A DNA stretch of 64,000 bases from Roseburia sp. 499 (GTDB taxonomy: Bacteria; Bacillota; Clostridia; Lachnospirales; Lachnospiraceae), in NCBI RefSeq assembly GCF_001940225.2, contig NZ_CP135164.1:1178001-1242000 (forward strand), in the 5' to 3' direction. The translations under genes and the position numbers were made by a program. The notes under the pieces were generated by a model. It searched no databases. It was not told the DNA's origin and saw nothing but the letters and a program-made list of their open reading frames with translations. Shown here one piece after another: positions 9,434 to 17,533 of the stretch (its first letter is position 1; each line of letters starts with the position of its first letter).

Positions 9434-10222
9434 ATGAGAAATTTAAATCGTGCAGGGATGAGTGCAGGAAGAATTGCAGGAGAGCGGGCGCTGAATGACG
9501 CACGTAGAAGATTAAGTACTAAGATGAGTCGTCAGACCCAAAGTACACGAACCAGCAGGCTTAGCAGTAGTCAGGTAAAAAGTGCAGACAGAAGCAGTAT
9601 CATAGCAGCTAATTCATTTGCTTCCAAGTATCAGTCATCTTCTCAAAACACTACGTTAGAGAAGAAATACTACACAGAAATGGGAGAAGCGGCAGAAAGT
9701 CTTCAAGACAGAGTTTCTTTGTTCCTAAAAAGGGGAGAGAATACACTGTTTGGAAAGCAGACAGAAGTTGCTGATAATGGAGGAACTACTGTAACAGAAG
9801 AACAAAAAAATAAGCTTGTAAAAGAAATAGAGGGTTTTGTAGATGACTACAATACCATGAGAAAGAGCATGGGGAATATTGGGGGACAAGTGCGCCAGGT
9901 TTATATTCAGCAGTTAGACAAGCAGGTAAACAAACAGGAAAAGACTCTGGCAGAAATAGGAATTAGCAAAGGGAAGGACGGTATCTTGAGTGTCAAGTCC
10001 TCTGTTTTAAAGGAATCAGATTTAGAAAAAATCAAATTATTATTTGGTACTGTGGATTCTTTTGCAGATAACATAGGTAATATTAGTAATGCGCTAGAGA
10101 AAAATGCAAGAGATAATCTTTATGAGTTGAAATTTAGTAGTTATAGCTCGAATTACAGTCGGAACGGAAGCTACCGTGATAGTTATAGCAGTATCGGAAA
10201 ACGATATAATGTAAGAGGATAA
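9434..10222 (+). CDS. Orphan protein with FliD C-terminal-like region
   Basis: The start at 9434 follows AAGGGGATGAACAG; the earlier in-frame ATG at 9401 touches the nfo stop and has no ribosome site. The 262-residue product has a basic Ser/Thr/Arg/Gln-rich N-terminus (about 1-75). The middle and C-terminal region resembles the flagellar cap protein FliD: LVKEIEGFVDDYNTM, then a GIS-KGKDGILSV-like turn, then a segment ending near FADNIGNISNAL. The last 30 residues are rich in Ser, Tyr and Arg. No signal peptide or membrane helix is visible, and no other flagellar gene occurs in the window. Its function is unknown. Confidence 0.6.
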   Translation: MRNLNRAGMSAGRIAGERALNDARRRLSTKMSRQTQSTRTSRLSSSQVKSADRSSIIAANSFASKYQSSSQNTTLEKKYYTEMGEAAESLQDRVSLFLKRGENTLFGKQTEVADNGGTTVTEEQKNKLVKEIEGFVDDYNTMRKSMGNIGGQVRQVYIQQLDKQVNKQEKTLAEIGISKGKDGILSVKSSVLKESDLEKIKLLFGTVDSFADNIGNISNALEKNARDNLYELKFSSYSSNYSRNGSYRDSYSSIGKRYNVRG

Positions 10223-10252
10223 AAAATTATATTAATCTAAATTCTTTTGGCG

Positions 10253-10305
10253 AAAACTGAGAAATACGTTTCAGAGGTTAAATGTTTCGTATTTTTCGGT
10301 TTTTT
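10253..10305 (+). terminator. Terminator after the FliD-like gene
   Basis: The stem AAAACTGAGAAATACG / CGTATTTTTCGGTTTT (16 bp with two wobbles) is followed by a run of T. It closes the CorC-nfo-FliD-like unit. The T-run overlaps the -35 hexamer of the next promoter. Confidence 0.8.
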
Positions 10306-10332
10306 GTATTTTTATAGTATTTGTGATACAAT
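10304..10332 (+). promoter_or_regulatory. Promoter of the HD-domain gene
   Basis: TTGTAT (10304-10309), 17-nt spacer ending in TGTGA, TACAAT (10327-10332); the coding start is 48 bp downstream. Confidence 0.65.
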
Positions 10333-10379
10333 GAGTAAAATTTCGGAAAAGAGATGTTAAGTAGAGGGAGAAAAAGATT

Positions 10380-11024
10380 ATGATAAATAAAAGTTATAAG
10401 AAATATTTACAATATGTGCGAGAGTATCTGACACAACACAATGGAATAAATTCACCGAATCCATTACATCCATTTCGCTCACGATACCATCATACCATAA
10501 GAGTGTTGCATTGGTGCTTTCGGTTGGCGGAAGAACAAACAGGAATTGACGAAGAGGCACTTTATACAGCAGCTATTTTTCACGATATCGGATATACAGA
10601 TAGGGATAATGAAACACATGCAGAACGCAGTTATCAGGCATTTCTGGAGTATGCGAAAATGCAGAATATGGAGCCGGAATTAGTAGAAAAGGTAGCTGAT
10701 ATGATAGCAAAACATTCGGATAAGAGTCTTTTAAGGTTTCCGGGTACATGCAGAGAACTGATTTTGCTTATGGAGGCAGATTTGTTGGATGAAGAGGGAG
10801 CTATGGGAATTGTATGGGATTGTATGACCATGGGAAATGGACATGTTAACAGTTACGGGAATGCTTATACATATATTATGGAAAATTCCAATAAACCGGA
10901 GGTAAATCCTATGGTGACACCGAAAGCAATTCAGTATTGGGAGAGAAAAAAGAAGATTGCAGCAGAATTTGCAGAAGAACTGAAAGATGATTTAATGATA
11001 GGTAGCGAATACTTCGATTTTTAA
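10380..11024 (+). CDS. HD-domain metal-dependent phosphohydrolase
   Basis: The 214-residue soluble protein carries the HD superfamily metal ligands in order: HHTIRVLHW (first His), AAIFHDIGYTD (the His-Asp pair), IAKHSD, and a late Asp in LLMEADLLDEEG. Such enzymes hydrolyse phosphomonoesters, nucleotides or (p)ppGpp-like compounds; the substrate cannot be read here. The ribosome site is AGAGGGAG. It is flanked by its own promoter and by the large inverted repeat, so it looks monocistronic. Confidence 0.8.
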   Translation: MINKSYKKYLQYVREYLTQHNGINSPNPLHPFRSRYHHTIRVLHWCFRLAEEQTGIDEEALYTAAIFHDIGYTDRDNETHAERSYQAFLEYAKMQNMEPELVEKVADMIAKHSDKSLLRFPGTCRELILLMEADLLDEEGAMGIVWDCMTMGNGHVNSYGNAYTYIMENSNKPEVNPMVTPKAIQYWERKKKIAAEFAEELKDDLMIGSEYFDF

Positions 11025-11043
11025 GGTTAATATTTTAGCTTTT

Positions 11044-11480
11044 TTGAACGTGAAAAGCCAGACACACTTTCTAGCATGGCTAGATATTGCATTTGCAGGA
11101 ATGATATTAATTTCCCTGGTTCGAAACTCGGTTTTTCCCTTCATGCAACCGAACCTAAATACAAAAAATTGGATTTTCATATGTTGAACACTTTGTGTTC
11201 TTCTTACAGCAGCATAAAAGAATGAATGGGTATGCCAGAAAGATGTTTGAGGACAGAGAAACACGGGTTTAAATGTGTATCTGTCCGAGTTCTTTTGGCA
11301 TACCTTTATCGAGCATTCTTGTTGCTGCTGTCTAGAAGAACCAGAAGTGTGGGGTCATATTAAAATCCAATTTTTTGTATCAGGTTCTTTGCATAAGAAG
11401 GAAAAACCTCAGACAACGAACTTAGGAAAATACCTTTCCTCCAAATGCAATAAAAAGATTGACAAGTGTTTTCACGTCAA
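11044..11480. repeat. 437-bp imperfect palindrome (two head-to-head copies of a ~210-bp unit)
   Basis: The left arm (about 11044-11264) and the right arm (about 11274-11480) are imperfect reverse complements along their whole length, with a short central gap. The longest exact block is 19 nt (11159-11177 against 11362-11380). Further blocks pair in order: TTGA(A)CGTGAAAA with TTTTCACGTCAA at the outer ends, ATTGCATTTG, GGTTTTTCC, GAACCT, GTTCTTCT, ACAGCAGCA, TATGCCA and GACAG near the centre. The open frames leaving the centre on each strand share the peptide KIQFFV, which the inverted duplication explains; I do not regard them as genes. The stretch holds no other gene. Confidence 0.85.
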
Positions 11481-11487
11481 GTAGAAT
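11459..11487 (+). promoter_or_regulatory. Promoter of the cobalamin-riboswitch/cbi operon
   Basis: TTGACA (11459-11464), 17-nt spacer, TAGAAT (11482-11487). The -35 and spacer lie inside the outer end of the right palindrome arm. Transcription would begin near 11494, just before a GCGGT-ATTC-ACCGC hairpin and the riboswitch. Confidence 0.75.
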
Positions 11488-11525
11488 GAAAAAAGCGGTA
11501 TTCACCGCGAATAAATAAAAATATA

Positions 11526-11694
11526 GTTACAGAAGGTGCCTGTATTCTCCACAGGATAATAGGGAAATGGGTGAGAATCCCATACGGTCCCGCCGCTGTA
11601 TGAGTGGAGCCTTATCTTGAATATGTAAGTAAAACCACTGGGAAACCGGGAAGGTGAGATAAGGTGAAGAAACTTGAGTCAGAAGACCTGCCTT
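11526..11694 (+). promoter_or_regulatory. Cobalamin (adenosylcobalamin) riboswitch
   Basis: Conserved blocks appear in order: ACAGAAGGTGCC, then GGTGAGAATCCCATACGG with TCCCGCCGCTGT, then AAACCACTGGGAAACCGGG with the following GAAGGTG, and the closing GAGTCAGAAGACCTGCC. This is the B12 aptamer core. The expression platform is probably the terminator at 11799-11843. In this class, coenzyme B12 binding favours termination, so cobalt import would be switched off when B12 is plentiful. Confidence 0.95.
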
Positions 11695-11798
11695 TTGTGA
11701 AGGAATGCACGAAGTTACGAGAGATGACTGGCTGCAGAGAACCGATTACTGAAGAATATGCTGTGATGTTTGGGATATGTAGGTAATTGGTTGTTTGA

Positions 11799-11843
11799 AG
11801 TACCGGTTTACTGCGTGGGAAAGCAGAAATGCGGTGCTTTTTT
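11799..11843 (+). terminator. Riboswitch-controlled terminator upstream of cbiM
   Basis: The stem AGTACCG..TT.CTGC / GCAG.AA..CGGTGCT has internal mismatches and an 8-nt loop, and ends in TTTTTT. It lies between the B12 aptamer and the cbiM ribosome site. Confidence 0.7.
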
Positions 11844-11897
11844 GTTCATAAGAAAAATCTTATGAATGTCCCAAGGAGGACGGAAAGGAGAAAATTT

Positions 11898-12644
11898 ATG
11901 ACAAAACATCAGAAGAAACTAGTTGTATTAAGTATTGCATTTGCGGTAGCATTTGGAATCGTACCACAGGTAAATGCCATGCATATCATGGAAGGTTACC
12001 TGCCGCTGTCATTTTGCATTGGATGGGGAGCAATCTGTATTCCATTTTTATTAAGCGGATTCTTTTCCATTCAGAAAAAATTAAAGGAGAATCGGAAAAA
12101 TATTACACTCTTGGCGATGGCAGGAGCGTTTGTATTTGTAATCTCTTCTTTAAAGATTCCATCTGTAACCGGAAGCTGTTCTCATATGACAGGAACGGGA
12201 CTAGGTGCTATTTTATTTGGACCTAGTGCAGTCAGCATTCTTGGAATCATTGTACTGATTTTTCAGGCAATTTTGTTAGCACATGGAGGGGTGACCACTT
12301 TAGGAGCCAATACGTTTTCCATGGCAATCGCAGGACCTTTTATTTCTTATGGAATCTTTGTATTATGTAAGAAGTTAAAAGTAAATCGTAGAGTCAGCGT
12401 ATTTCTGGCAGCAACTCTGGGTGACTTGTTTACATATTGTGTAACCAGCGTACAGCTTGCTATGGCGTATCCTTCTTCCGAAGGTGGAGTAGGAACATCT
12501 GCAGTGAAGTTCCTTGGCGTATTTGCACCGACCCAGCTTCCATTGGCAATTATTGAAGGTTTTCTGACTGTAATTATTATGGTTACTCTGGAAAATTATG
12601 CACAGAAAGAATTGAAAGATACTAAATATTTAAAGGAGGCATAA
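11898..12644 (+). CDS. cbiM: Energy-coupling factor cobalt transporter, substrate-binding membrane component
   Basis: CbiM is the S component of the CbiMNQO cobalt importer. The start at 11898 follows GGAAAGGAG; an earlier in-frame ATG lies in the riboswitch terminator region. The 248-residue product has a signal peptide ending ...PQVNA. The mature protein would then begin MHIMEGYLP, which puts the Co2+-binding His at position 2 as in known CbiM/NikM proteins. Several membrane helices and the motif SVTGSCSHMTGTGLGA follow. Expression is under the B12 riboswitch. Confidence 0.97.
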   Translation: MTKHQKKLVVLSIAFAVAFGIVPQVNAMHIMEGYLPLSFCIGWGAICIPFLLSGFFSIQKKLKENRKNITLLAMAGAFVFVISSLKIPSVTGSCSHMTGTGLGAILFGPSAVSILGIIVLIFQAILLAHGGVTTLGANTFSMAIAGPFISYGIFVLCKKLKVNRRVSVFLAATLGDLFTYCVTSVQLAMAYPSSEGGVGTSAVKFLGVFAPTQLPLAIIEGFLTVIIMVTLENYAQKELKDTKYLKEA

Positions 12645-12649
12645 GAGGT

Positions 12650-12970
12650 ATGAAGAGTAAGGATAAAAAGCTGATAGTAACAATATTAATTGTTGTATTT
12701 CTAATGGTTATCGTACCTTTGATTGCTTTAAAAGGTGCGGAATTTGGTGGTTCTGATGATGCAGGAAGCCAGGTGGTAGAAGAAATCAATGGGGAATATG
12801 AACCATGGTTTACACCGGTATTAGAGACTCTGATTGATGGAGAACTGCCGGGAGAGGTAGAAAGCCTCATGTTCTGCGTGCAGACCGGAATTGGTGTAGG
12901 AATTATTGCATTTGTTCTGGGAAGATTTGTAGAGCGTAAGAAATGGGAAGATAAGAAGCAGGAAGATTAA
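12650..12970 (+). CDS. cbiN: Cobalt transporter accessory membrane protein
   Basis: This 106-residue protein has one N-terminal and one C-terminal membrane helix around an extracytoplasmic loop with the family pattern GAEFGGSDD and EINGEYEPWFTPV. CbiN interacts with CbiM and stimulates cobalt loading. It follows cbiM by 5 bp in the usual MNQO order. Confidence 0.93.
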   Translation: MKSKDKKLIVTILIVVFLMVIVPLIALKGAEFGGSDDAGSQVVEEINGEYEPWFTPVLETLIDGELPGEVESLMFCVQTGIGVGIIAFVLGRFVERKKWEDKKQED

Positions 12971-12981
12971 GAGGAATTATT

Positions 12982-13779
12982 ATGAAAGAGCACAAACATC
13001 ATTCTCACGGTGTACAGACCATGGACTTTTATGCCTATCAGTCCGGATTACGTCAATGGAACGGCGGATATAAGGTGCTGTCAGCTCTTCTCATTCTTAT
13101 ATTATGCATTGGGCTGGATGATATCTGGGTATCGGTTACAGTGATTGTTACGATAGGAATGTTGAACGTAATAGGAAATCGGGTTCCATTGAGACAATAT
13201 GTAGAATTGATGAAAATTCCAATTGCTTTTTTGATACTAGGATGTATTGCTATTGCATTTGGGATATCTACCAGACCCATTGGAGATTATCACTTTTCTC
13301 TACATTGGTTTTATTTGTATTTTATGAAAGCAGATATCCGAAAGGCAGTAGAGTTGTTTCTCAAGGCGTTAGGAGCAGTCAGTGCCATGTATATGATGGC
13401 ACTTTCTACCCCTGCCGGAGAGCTAATTAATGTGTTGCGAAAAGCCCATGTACCAAAGCTTATGGTAGAACTGATGAATATGATATACCGTTTCATTTTT
13501 ATTTTGACAGATGTACAAGGCAGAATGAAGCGGGCAACAGTTTCCAGATTGGGATATGTGGACTTTAAGACCTCCTGTAGTTCTTTTGGAAAAATTGCAG
13601 GAAATCTTTTTATCTTGTCTTTAAAAAAGGCAGATACTTATTATGATGCTATGGTTTCCAGAGGATATGATGGAGAAATCATGTTCCTGGAAGAAGAAAA
13701 AAAGGTGACATTGGTGCAGATTGCAGGAATGGCGTCTTACTTGTTAATATTGATTCTCATTTGGTATATAGGAAGATAA
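12982..13779 (+). CDS. cbiQ: Cobalt ECF transporter transmembrane (T) component
   Basis: The 265-residue integral membrane protein begins with a short His-rich tail (KEHKHHSHG). It has about five or six helices and the T-component coupling motifs with Ala-Arg-Gly-like signatures; the second reads VSRGYDGE near residue 230. It connects the CbiO ATPase to CbiM. The start follows TTAAGAGGAATTATT. Confidence 0.93.
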   Translation: MKEHKHHSHGVQTMDFYAYQSGLRQWNGGYKVLSALLILILCIGLDDIWVSVTVIVTIGMLNVIGNRVPLRQYVELMKIPIAFLILGCIAIAFGISTRPIGDYHFSLHWFYLYFMKADIRKAVELFLKALGAVSAMYMMALSTPAGELINVLRKAHVPKLMVELMNMIYRFIFILTDVQGRMKRATVSRLGYVDFKTSCSSFGKIAGNLFILSLKKADTYYDAMVSRGYDGEIMFLEEEKKVTLVQIAGMASYLLILILIWYIGR

Positions 13780-13791
13780 AGGCGAAGAGAG

Positions 13792-14613
13792 ATGGTAAAA
13801 GAAATCATTGAAGTAAAAAATCTGGCATATGCGTATCAGACAGGAACACATGCGTTAGAGCATATTGATATGGTGGTAAAAGAAGGGGAAAAAATTGCAG
13901 TGATGGGGTCTAATGGGGCAGGAAAATCTACTTTTTTCCTGAATCTGAACGGTGTATTGCAACCAGACGAAGGGGAAATCAGGTATCGTGGAACTGTGAT
14001 TAATAAAAAGAACTTGAATGAACTTCGTAAAAATGTTGGTTTTGTTTTTCAGGATGCAGATAGTCAGATGATTGCTTCCGATGTACAGGGAGAAGTATCA
14101 TTTGGTCCTATGAATCTGAAACTGCCTAAGGAAGAGGTAAAAAAGCGGGTAGAGGAAGCATTGGAGTATATGAATCTTACGGAGTACCGGAATCGTCCGC
14201 CTCATTACTTAAGTGGTGGGGAGAAGAAGCGTGTCAGCATTGCAGATATTATTGCAATGAAGTCAGAGGTGGTATTGTTTGATGAGCCAACGGCAGCATT
14301 GGATCCATTAAGCGCCGAGATGTTAGAGGAAGTACTGGAAAAAATGTCTGATGAGGGAAAGACATTGCTCATTTCCACTCATGATGTAGATTTTGCATAT
14401 CGTTGGGCAGAACGAATAGTAGTATTTTGCAGTGGAAAAATAGTTGCAGACGGAACACCATTGGAAATTTTTCAGAATGAAGCAGTATTAGAGCAGGCAC
14501 ATTTGAAGAAACCGGCTATGCTTACGGTATATGAGGCATTGAGGACACGAGGATTAGTAGAGGAAGGAAGTTACCCAAGAGTACCGGAAGAATTAGAAAA
14601 GGTATTGAAGTAA
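13792..14613 (+). CDS. cbiO: Cobalt ECF transporter ATP-binding subunit
   Basis: This 273-residue ABC ATPase shows Walker A GSNGAGKST, the Q-loop in VFQDADSQM, signature LSGGEKKRVSIA, Walker B VVLFDEPTAALDP and the switch His in ISTHDVDFAY. It powers cobalt uptake as the last gene of cbiMNQO. No terminator was seen after it before the broken sigma-factor gene. Confidence 0.96.
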   Translation: MVKEIIEVKNLAYAYQTGTHALEHIDMVVKEGEKIAVMGSNGAGKSTFFLNLNGVLQPDEGEIRYRGTVINKKNLNELRKNVGFVFQDADSQMIASDVQGEVSFGPMNLKLPKEEVKKRVEEALEYMNLTEYRNRPPHYLSGGEKKRVSIADIIAMKSEVVLFDEPTAALDPLSAEMLEEVLEKMSDEGKTLLISTHDVDFAYRWAERIVVFCSGKIVADGTPLEIFQNEAVLEQAHLKKPAMLTVYEALRTRGLVEEGSYPRVPEELEKVLK

Positions 14614-14676
14614 AATGAACAAAATAGTAAAATGTGGATATTGAGCCCCTACTATTTGTGATAAAATGGAGAAAGC

Positions 14677-15390
14677 ATGGATATTACAACTATATTTAAG
14701 AATTATCATACTTACATATACAACTATGCACTGAAATTAACTTGTCATCCACAGGATGCACAGGACATTACACAGGAAACATTTGTAAAAGCATGGGAAA
14801 AACTAGATGAATTAAAAGATGAAAATGCAGTGGCAAAATGGCTTTGAACAATTTGCTTTCATCTGTTTTTGGATAAAAAGCGAAAAGAAAAACAGGTTGA
14901 CCTTCTGGAAAATATGGAAGTTTTAGAGCAAGAGGGAACTCTCTTGAGAGAAGTATCTCTTATGCCGGAAGATGAAGTAATAGTGGCGGAAGAAGTAAAA
15001 AACTTGCAAAATGGATGTTTTCTTGCTATGGTAAGACGACTTTCTTTAAATCAGAGAATTACCTTTTCTCTGGTGGACATGTTTGGTTTAGATATAGAAT
15101 ATGTAGCGGAAGTATTAGGGATTTCAAAAGGTGTAGCAAAGGGCTTGCTGTACCGGGCAAGAATGAATATAGATTATTTCTTTGCAGACCATTGCGCCAT
15201 CCTTTATGAGAAAAATCCCTGCTCCTGTCAGGCGTGGATTGCATTTTCGACCAAGCGTGCCGGAATGCAAAAACAGGCAAAGAAGTTGGTAAATAAATTG
15301 GACTATAAGGAAAAAAATTATGTGTATCGGGAAGAAGTGCGAAAAAAATTAAAATTTGCGTATCTTGCATCTTTTTTTACGTCTATATAA
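14677..15390 (+). pseudogene. ECF sigma factor gene broken by an in-frame TGA
   Basis: The frame from ATG 14677 (ribosome site TGGAG) encodes a typical sigma region 2 (HPQDAQDITQETFVKAWEKL) up to ...AVAKWL. It then meets TGA at 14845-14847 and continues unbroken in the same frame with TICFHLFLDKKRKEK and region 4 (IEYVAEVLGISKGVAKGLLYRARM) to 15390. Related sigma factors have Arg at this point (WLRTIC), so a single CGA-to-TGA change explains the stop. A weak promoter, TTGAGC (14641) and TAAAAT (14662), precedes it. The C-terminal tail after region 4 is longer than usual. Confidence 0.85.
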
Positions 15391-15466
15391 ATGTAGAACA
15401 AAAAAGAAAGTCCAGCTAATAAATGTCAATAAGAAATTTAAAAAATATTGATTATATTTTAGGACT

Positions 15467-15489
15467 AAAAAAGGGCGCACTTATCCCTT
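15467..15489 (-). terminator. Terminator for the IS110 transposase transcript
   Basis: Read on the minus strand: stem AAGGG / CCCTT around ATAAGTGCG, followed by a run of T. It lies about 50 bp after the transposase stop. Confidence 0.55.
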
Positions 15490-15540
15490 GGTGAAAATAT
15501 CTTGTTTTAAAAAAGATATAGATTTGGGTAATTCAGTATT

Positions 15541-16857
15541 TTATGCAGCTTCGTCGCATTTAGCCGCATTGTATTGTTTTATGTGCTCCTGTGGAGTGAT
15601 GATTTCAAAAGGTTTGTTATCTCTGAGTATGGCAAATATCATGTTGCATACTTTATGTGAGACAGCTCCCATAGCAACAAGTTTAGGCTTTGATTCACAT
15701 TTTTTGAGGTAGTAATCCCTTAATACAGGATTTTTAGCCTCCCCAGTTCTGGAAGTACTGATGCTCTGAAGTGTTAATACATGAATTACTCTTCTAGCAA
15801 TAGCGGAACCTCTTTTTGACATTTGTACTTTGGTTCCTTCAAATTTACCAGATTGTTTGACAGCTGGATCAAGACCAAAGTAAGCAAAGAGTTGTTTTGG
15901 CTTTGTAAATGCTGAAAAATCACCAATCTCGCCCATGAGAGATACCGCAGATAAGAAACCGGCACCTTTAAATGTTTCTATCAAGTGGATTTGTTTCACA
16001 AAATCAGTATCTTCGTTGGAATCTACAAGATTATGCAAAGCATCCATGATGCCTGCGATTTCTTCATCATACTTGCGGATGAAACTTATGTAGAGACGGA
16101 TACGTTTGATATTACTATCAATGATGTAACCGAATTCATTGGCATCATGTGCAGCTTGAATAATGGCATTATACTTCTTTTCGGCATATGTAAGTCCAAA
16201 GCGAGCTGTAGATTTAATGGTATCAATAATCTCTTGTTTGTCAGCTTCAATAAAAGCGTTTGGAGATGTATAAGTCTCCAATAAAGTGAGAGATGTATTG
16301 ATAGTTACTTTGGAAAAAATACCAAGATATTGTGGGAATGCCATACGTAATTCACCTTGCAGTTTATTCACGTAAGCACTGCGGTTATCCATTAAGTCGT
16401 AGTATTCACGACACAGATTACGACAGTTTAAGGCAAGGTCAGATGGCATAAGAGAAACCTTTAAATCAGGTTTCAAACCAACTAAAGCAGCCTTTTTAGA
16501 ATCAAAACGGTCATTATGTACTTTTCGTATATTCATATTTGTGCTATTCTTAGTGATGATAGGATTTATAACCGAGCAGTTAAAACCCTTATCACGAAGA
16601 TAGCAGAAGAGTGGGTAATGATAAATTCCCGTGGATTCCAGGAAAATGCGACTTTCCAAAGAATACAACTCTTCTGCTTCTTTTATTTTAGAAACAGCGG
16701 TTGTAAGGGAATTCATACTACTATGTAGGATTTTATAAGGCTTTCCTACTAACTGTTGGTTTGGAAGTGCAATAGACATCCAGGAGAAGTCAGCACCGAC
16801 ATCAATACCAACAGAGATGAATAATTCATCAAGATAAAAAATAACATTGTTTGACAT
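15541..16857 (-). CDS. IS110-family transposase (DEDD recombinase)
   Basis: The start at 16857 (MSNNVIFYL) is preceded by AAAGGAGC with 8-nt spacing; the in-frame ATG 51 bp further up is not. The product has 438 residues. The N-terminal RuvC-like DEDD domain shows VGIDVGADFSW (Asp), FLESTGIYHY (Glu) and HNDRFDSKKAALVG (Asp pair). The C-terminal Tnp_IS110/IS116/IS902 domain shows GAGFLSAVSLMGEIGDF, QLFAYFGLDPAVKQSG and MSKRGSAIARR, with the candidate catalytic Ser. Both domains are intact, so the enzyme may be active. Confidence 0.95.
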   Translation of the reverse strand: MSNNVIFYLDELFISVGIDVGADFSWMSIALPNQQLVGKPYKILHSSMNSLTTAVSKIKEAEELYSLESRIFLESTGIYHYPLFCYLRDKGFNCSVINPIITKNSTNMNIRKVHNDRFDSKKAALVGLKPDLKVSLMPSDLALNCRNLCREYYDLMDNRSAYVNKLQGELRMAFPQYLGIFSKVTINTSLTLLETYTSPNAFIEADKQEIIDTIKSTARFGLTYAEKKYNAIIQAAHDANEFGYIIDSNIKRIRLYISFIRKYDEEIAGIMDALHNLVDSNEDTDFVKQIHLIETFKGAGFLSAVSLMGEIGDFSAFTKPKQLFAYFGLDPAVKQSGKFEGTKVQMSKRGSAIARRVIHVLTLQSISTSRTGEAKNPVLRDYYLKKCESKPKLVAMGAVSHKVCNMIFAILRDNKPFEIITPQEHIKQYNAAKCDEAA

Positions 16858-17165
16858 GAGCAAAAGCTCCTTTCTGATAGGAATCCATTTCCAATCTGGC
16901 AGGTACACAACCTAGCGCGTTATTCGGGTATGGCCTTCCGGCTCCCAACCAGCTAAAACATAAAACCCTGTCGAATGGACTAATTGACTTTCTTGTAGGT
17001 ATCTGCTGATGATTCAGCATCCCAAGGAGGCGAACATTCTTTGTCCTATCCTACGAGATAATACCTTATGTTATAACTGGTGTCTATCAGGAACCGTCAG
17101 ACATGATAATTATTTAAGATAACATCTGATGAAGGAAGAACACCTTCTTCTGTTATCTGATTTAT
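16858..17165 (-). ncRNA. Candidate IS110 bridge RNA region
   Basis: This non-coding segment upstream of the transposase contains a long nested hairpin at about 17118-17160 (arms AGATAACA / TGTTATCT with GAAGAA / TTCTTC inside), as expected for the 5' stem-loop of a bridge RNA. More internal complementary stretches lie toward the transposase. The guide loops could not be assigned, because target and donor sequences are unknown. The call rests on position, on the family and on the hairpin. Confidence 0.4.
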
Positions 17166-17227
17166 AGAAACTTGTTAATCAAGTAGTCTTCATTGACTAC
17201 ATCATTATTATACTAGGATGCGATATT

Positions 17228-17533
17228 ATGCAAAAAGTAACAAATGGATTTGAAATGTTGATGAAGGAGACCGGTGCGGTCGGACCAGGCTTTATGGAAG
17301 CAATCATGAAAATTTCAAAGGAAAGTGCATTGGAAGAAAGGGTACATGAACTTGCTTATATTTCTGTGCTCGTGGCGACAAAAATGTATGGGGGACTCCC
17401 GTTCCATATTGCACATGCAAAAGAGTTAGGAGCAACAAAGGAAGAAATAAAAAGTGCTATGCTTGTTCCAATGCCGATTGTGGGAATTCAAGTAGCAGAT
17501 GCGTTACCTTACTTAGAAGGAAAAGATATATGA
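17228..17533 (+). CDS. Carboxymuconolactone decarboxylase (CMD/AhpD-like) family protein
   Basis: The 101-residue protein matches the small CMD fold: ALEERVHELAYISVLVAT followed by GLPFHIAHAKELGATKEEI. The His in FHIAH is kept, but the Cys-x-x-Cys of redox-active AhpD is absent, so peroxidase activity is unlikely. The reaction is unknown. The N-terminus lies a few bases from the estimated IS110 end and has only a weak ribosome site (TAGGAT), so expression may have been disturbed. The stop overlaps the remains of a sigma factor gene. Confidence 0.75.
   Translation: MQKVTNGFEMLMKETGAVGPGFMEAIMKISKESALEERVHELAYISVLVATKMYGGLPFHIAHAKELGATKEEIKSAMLVPMPIVGIQVADALPYLEGKDI

Larger units (their letters stand above)
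15467..17215 (-). mobile_element. IS110-family insertion sequence (ends approximate)
   Basis: The element holds one transposase gene with a long non-coding stretch (about 360 bp) upstream of it and a short one downstream. That is the layout of the IS110 group, in which the bridge RNA comes from the upstream end. No terminal inverted repeats or clear target duplication could be seen, as is usual for IS110, so both ends are estimates. It sits between a broken sigma factor gene and a CMD-family gene. Confidence 0.75.

Noticed and set aside
11275..11484. Small open frames leaving the centre of the palindrome as real genes
   Set aside because: Their similarity comes from the inverted duplication, neither has a ribosome site, and the peptides show no domain.
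14845..14847. In-frame TGA in the first sigma factor as a selenocysteine codon
   Set aside because: The position is Arg in related sigma factors, no Cys homologue is expected, and I saw no SECIS-like hairpin just after it. A CGA-to-TGA mutation is simpler.
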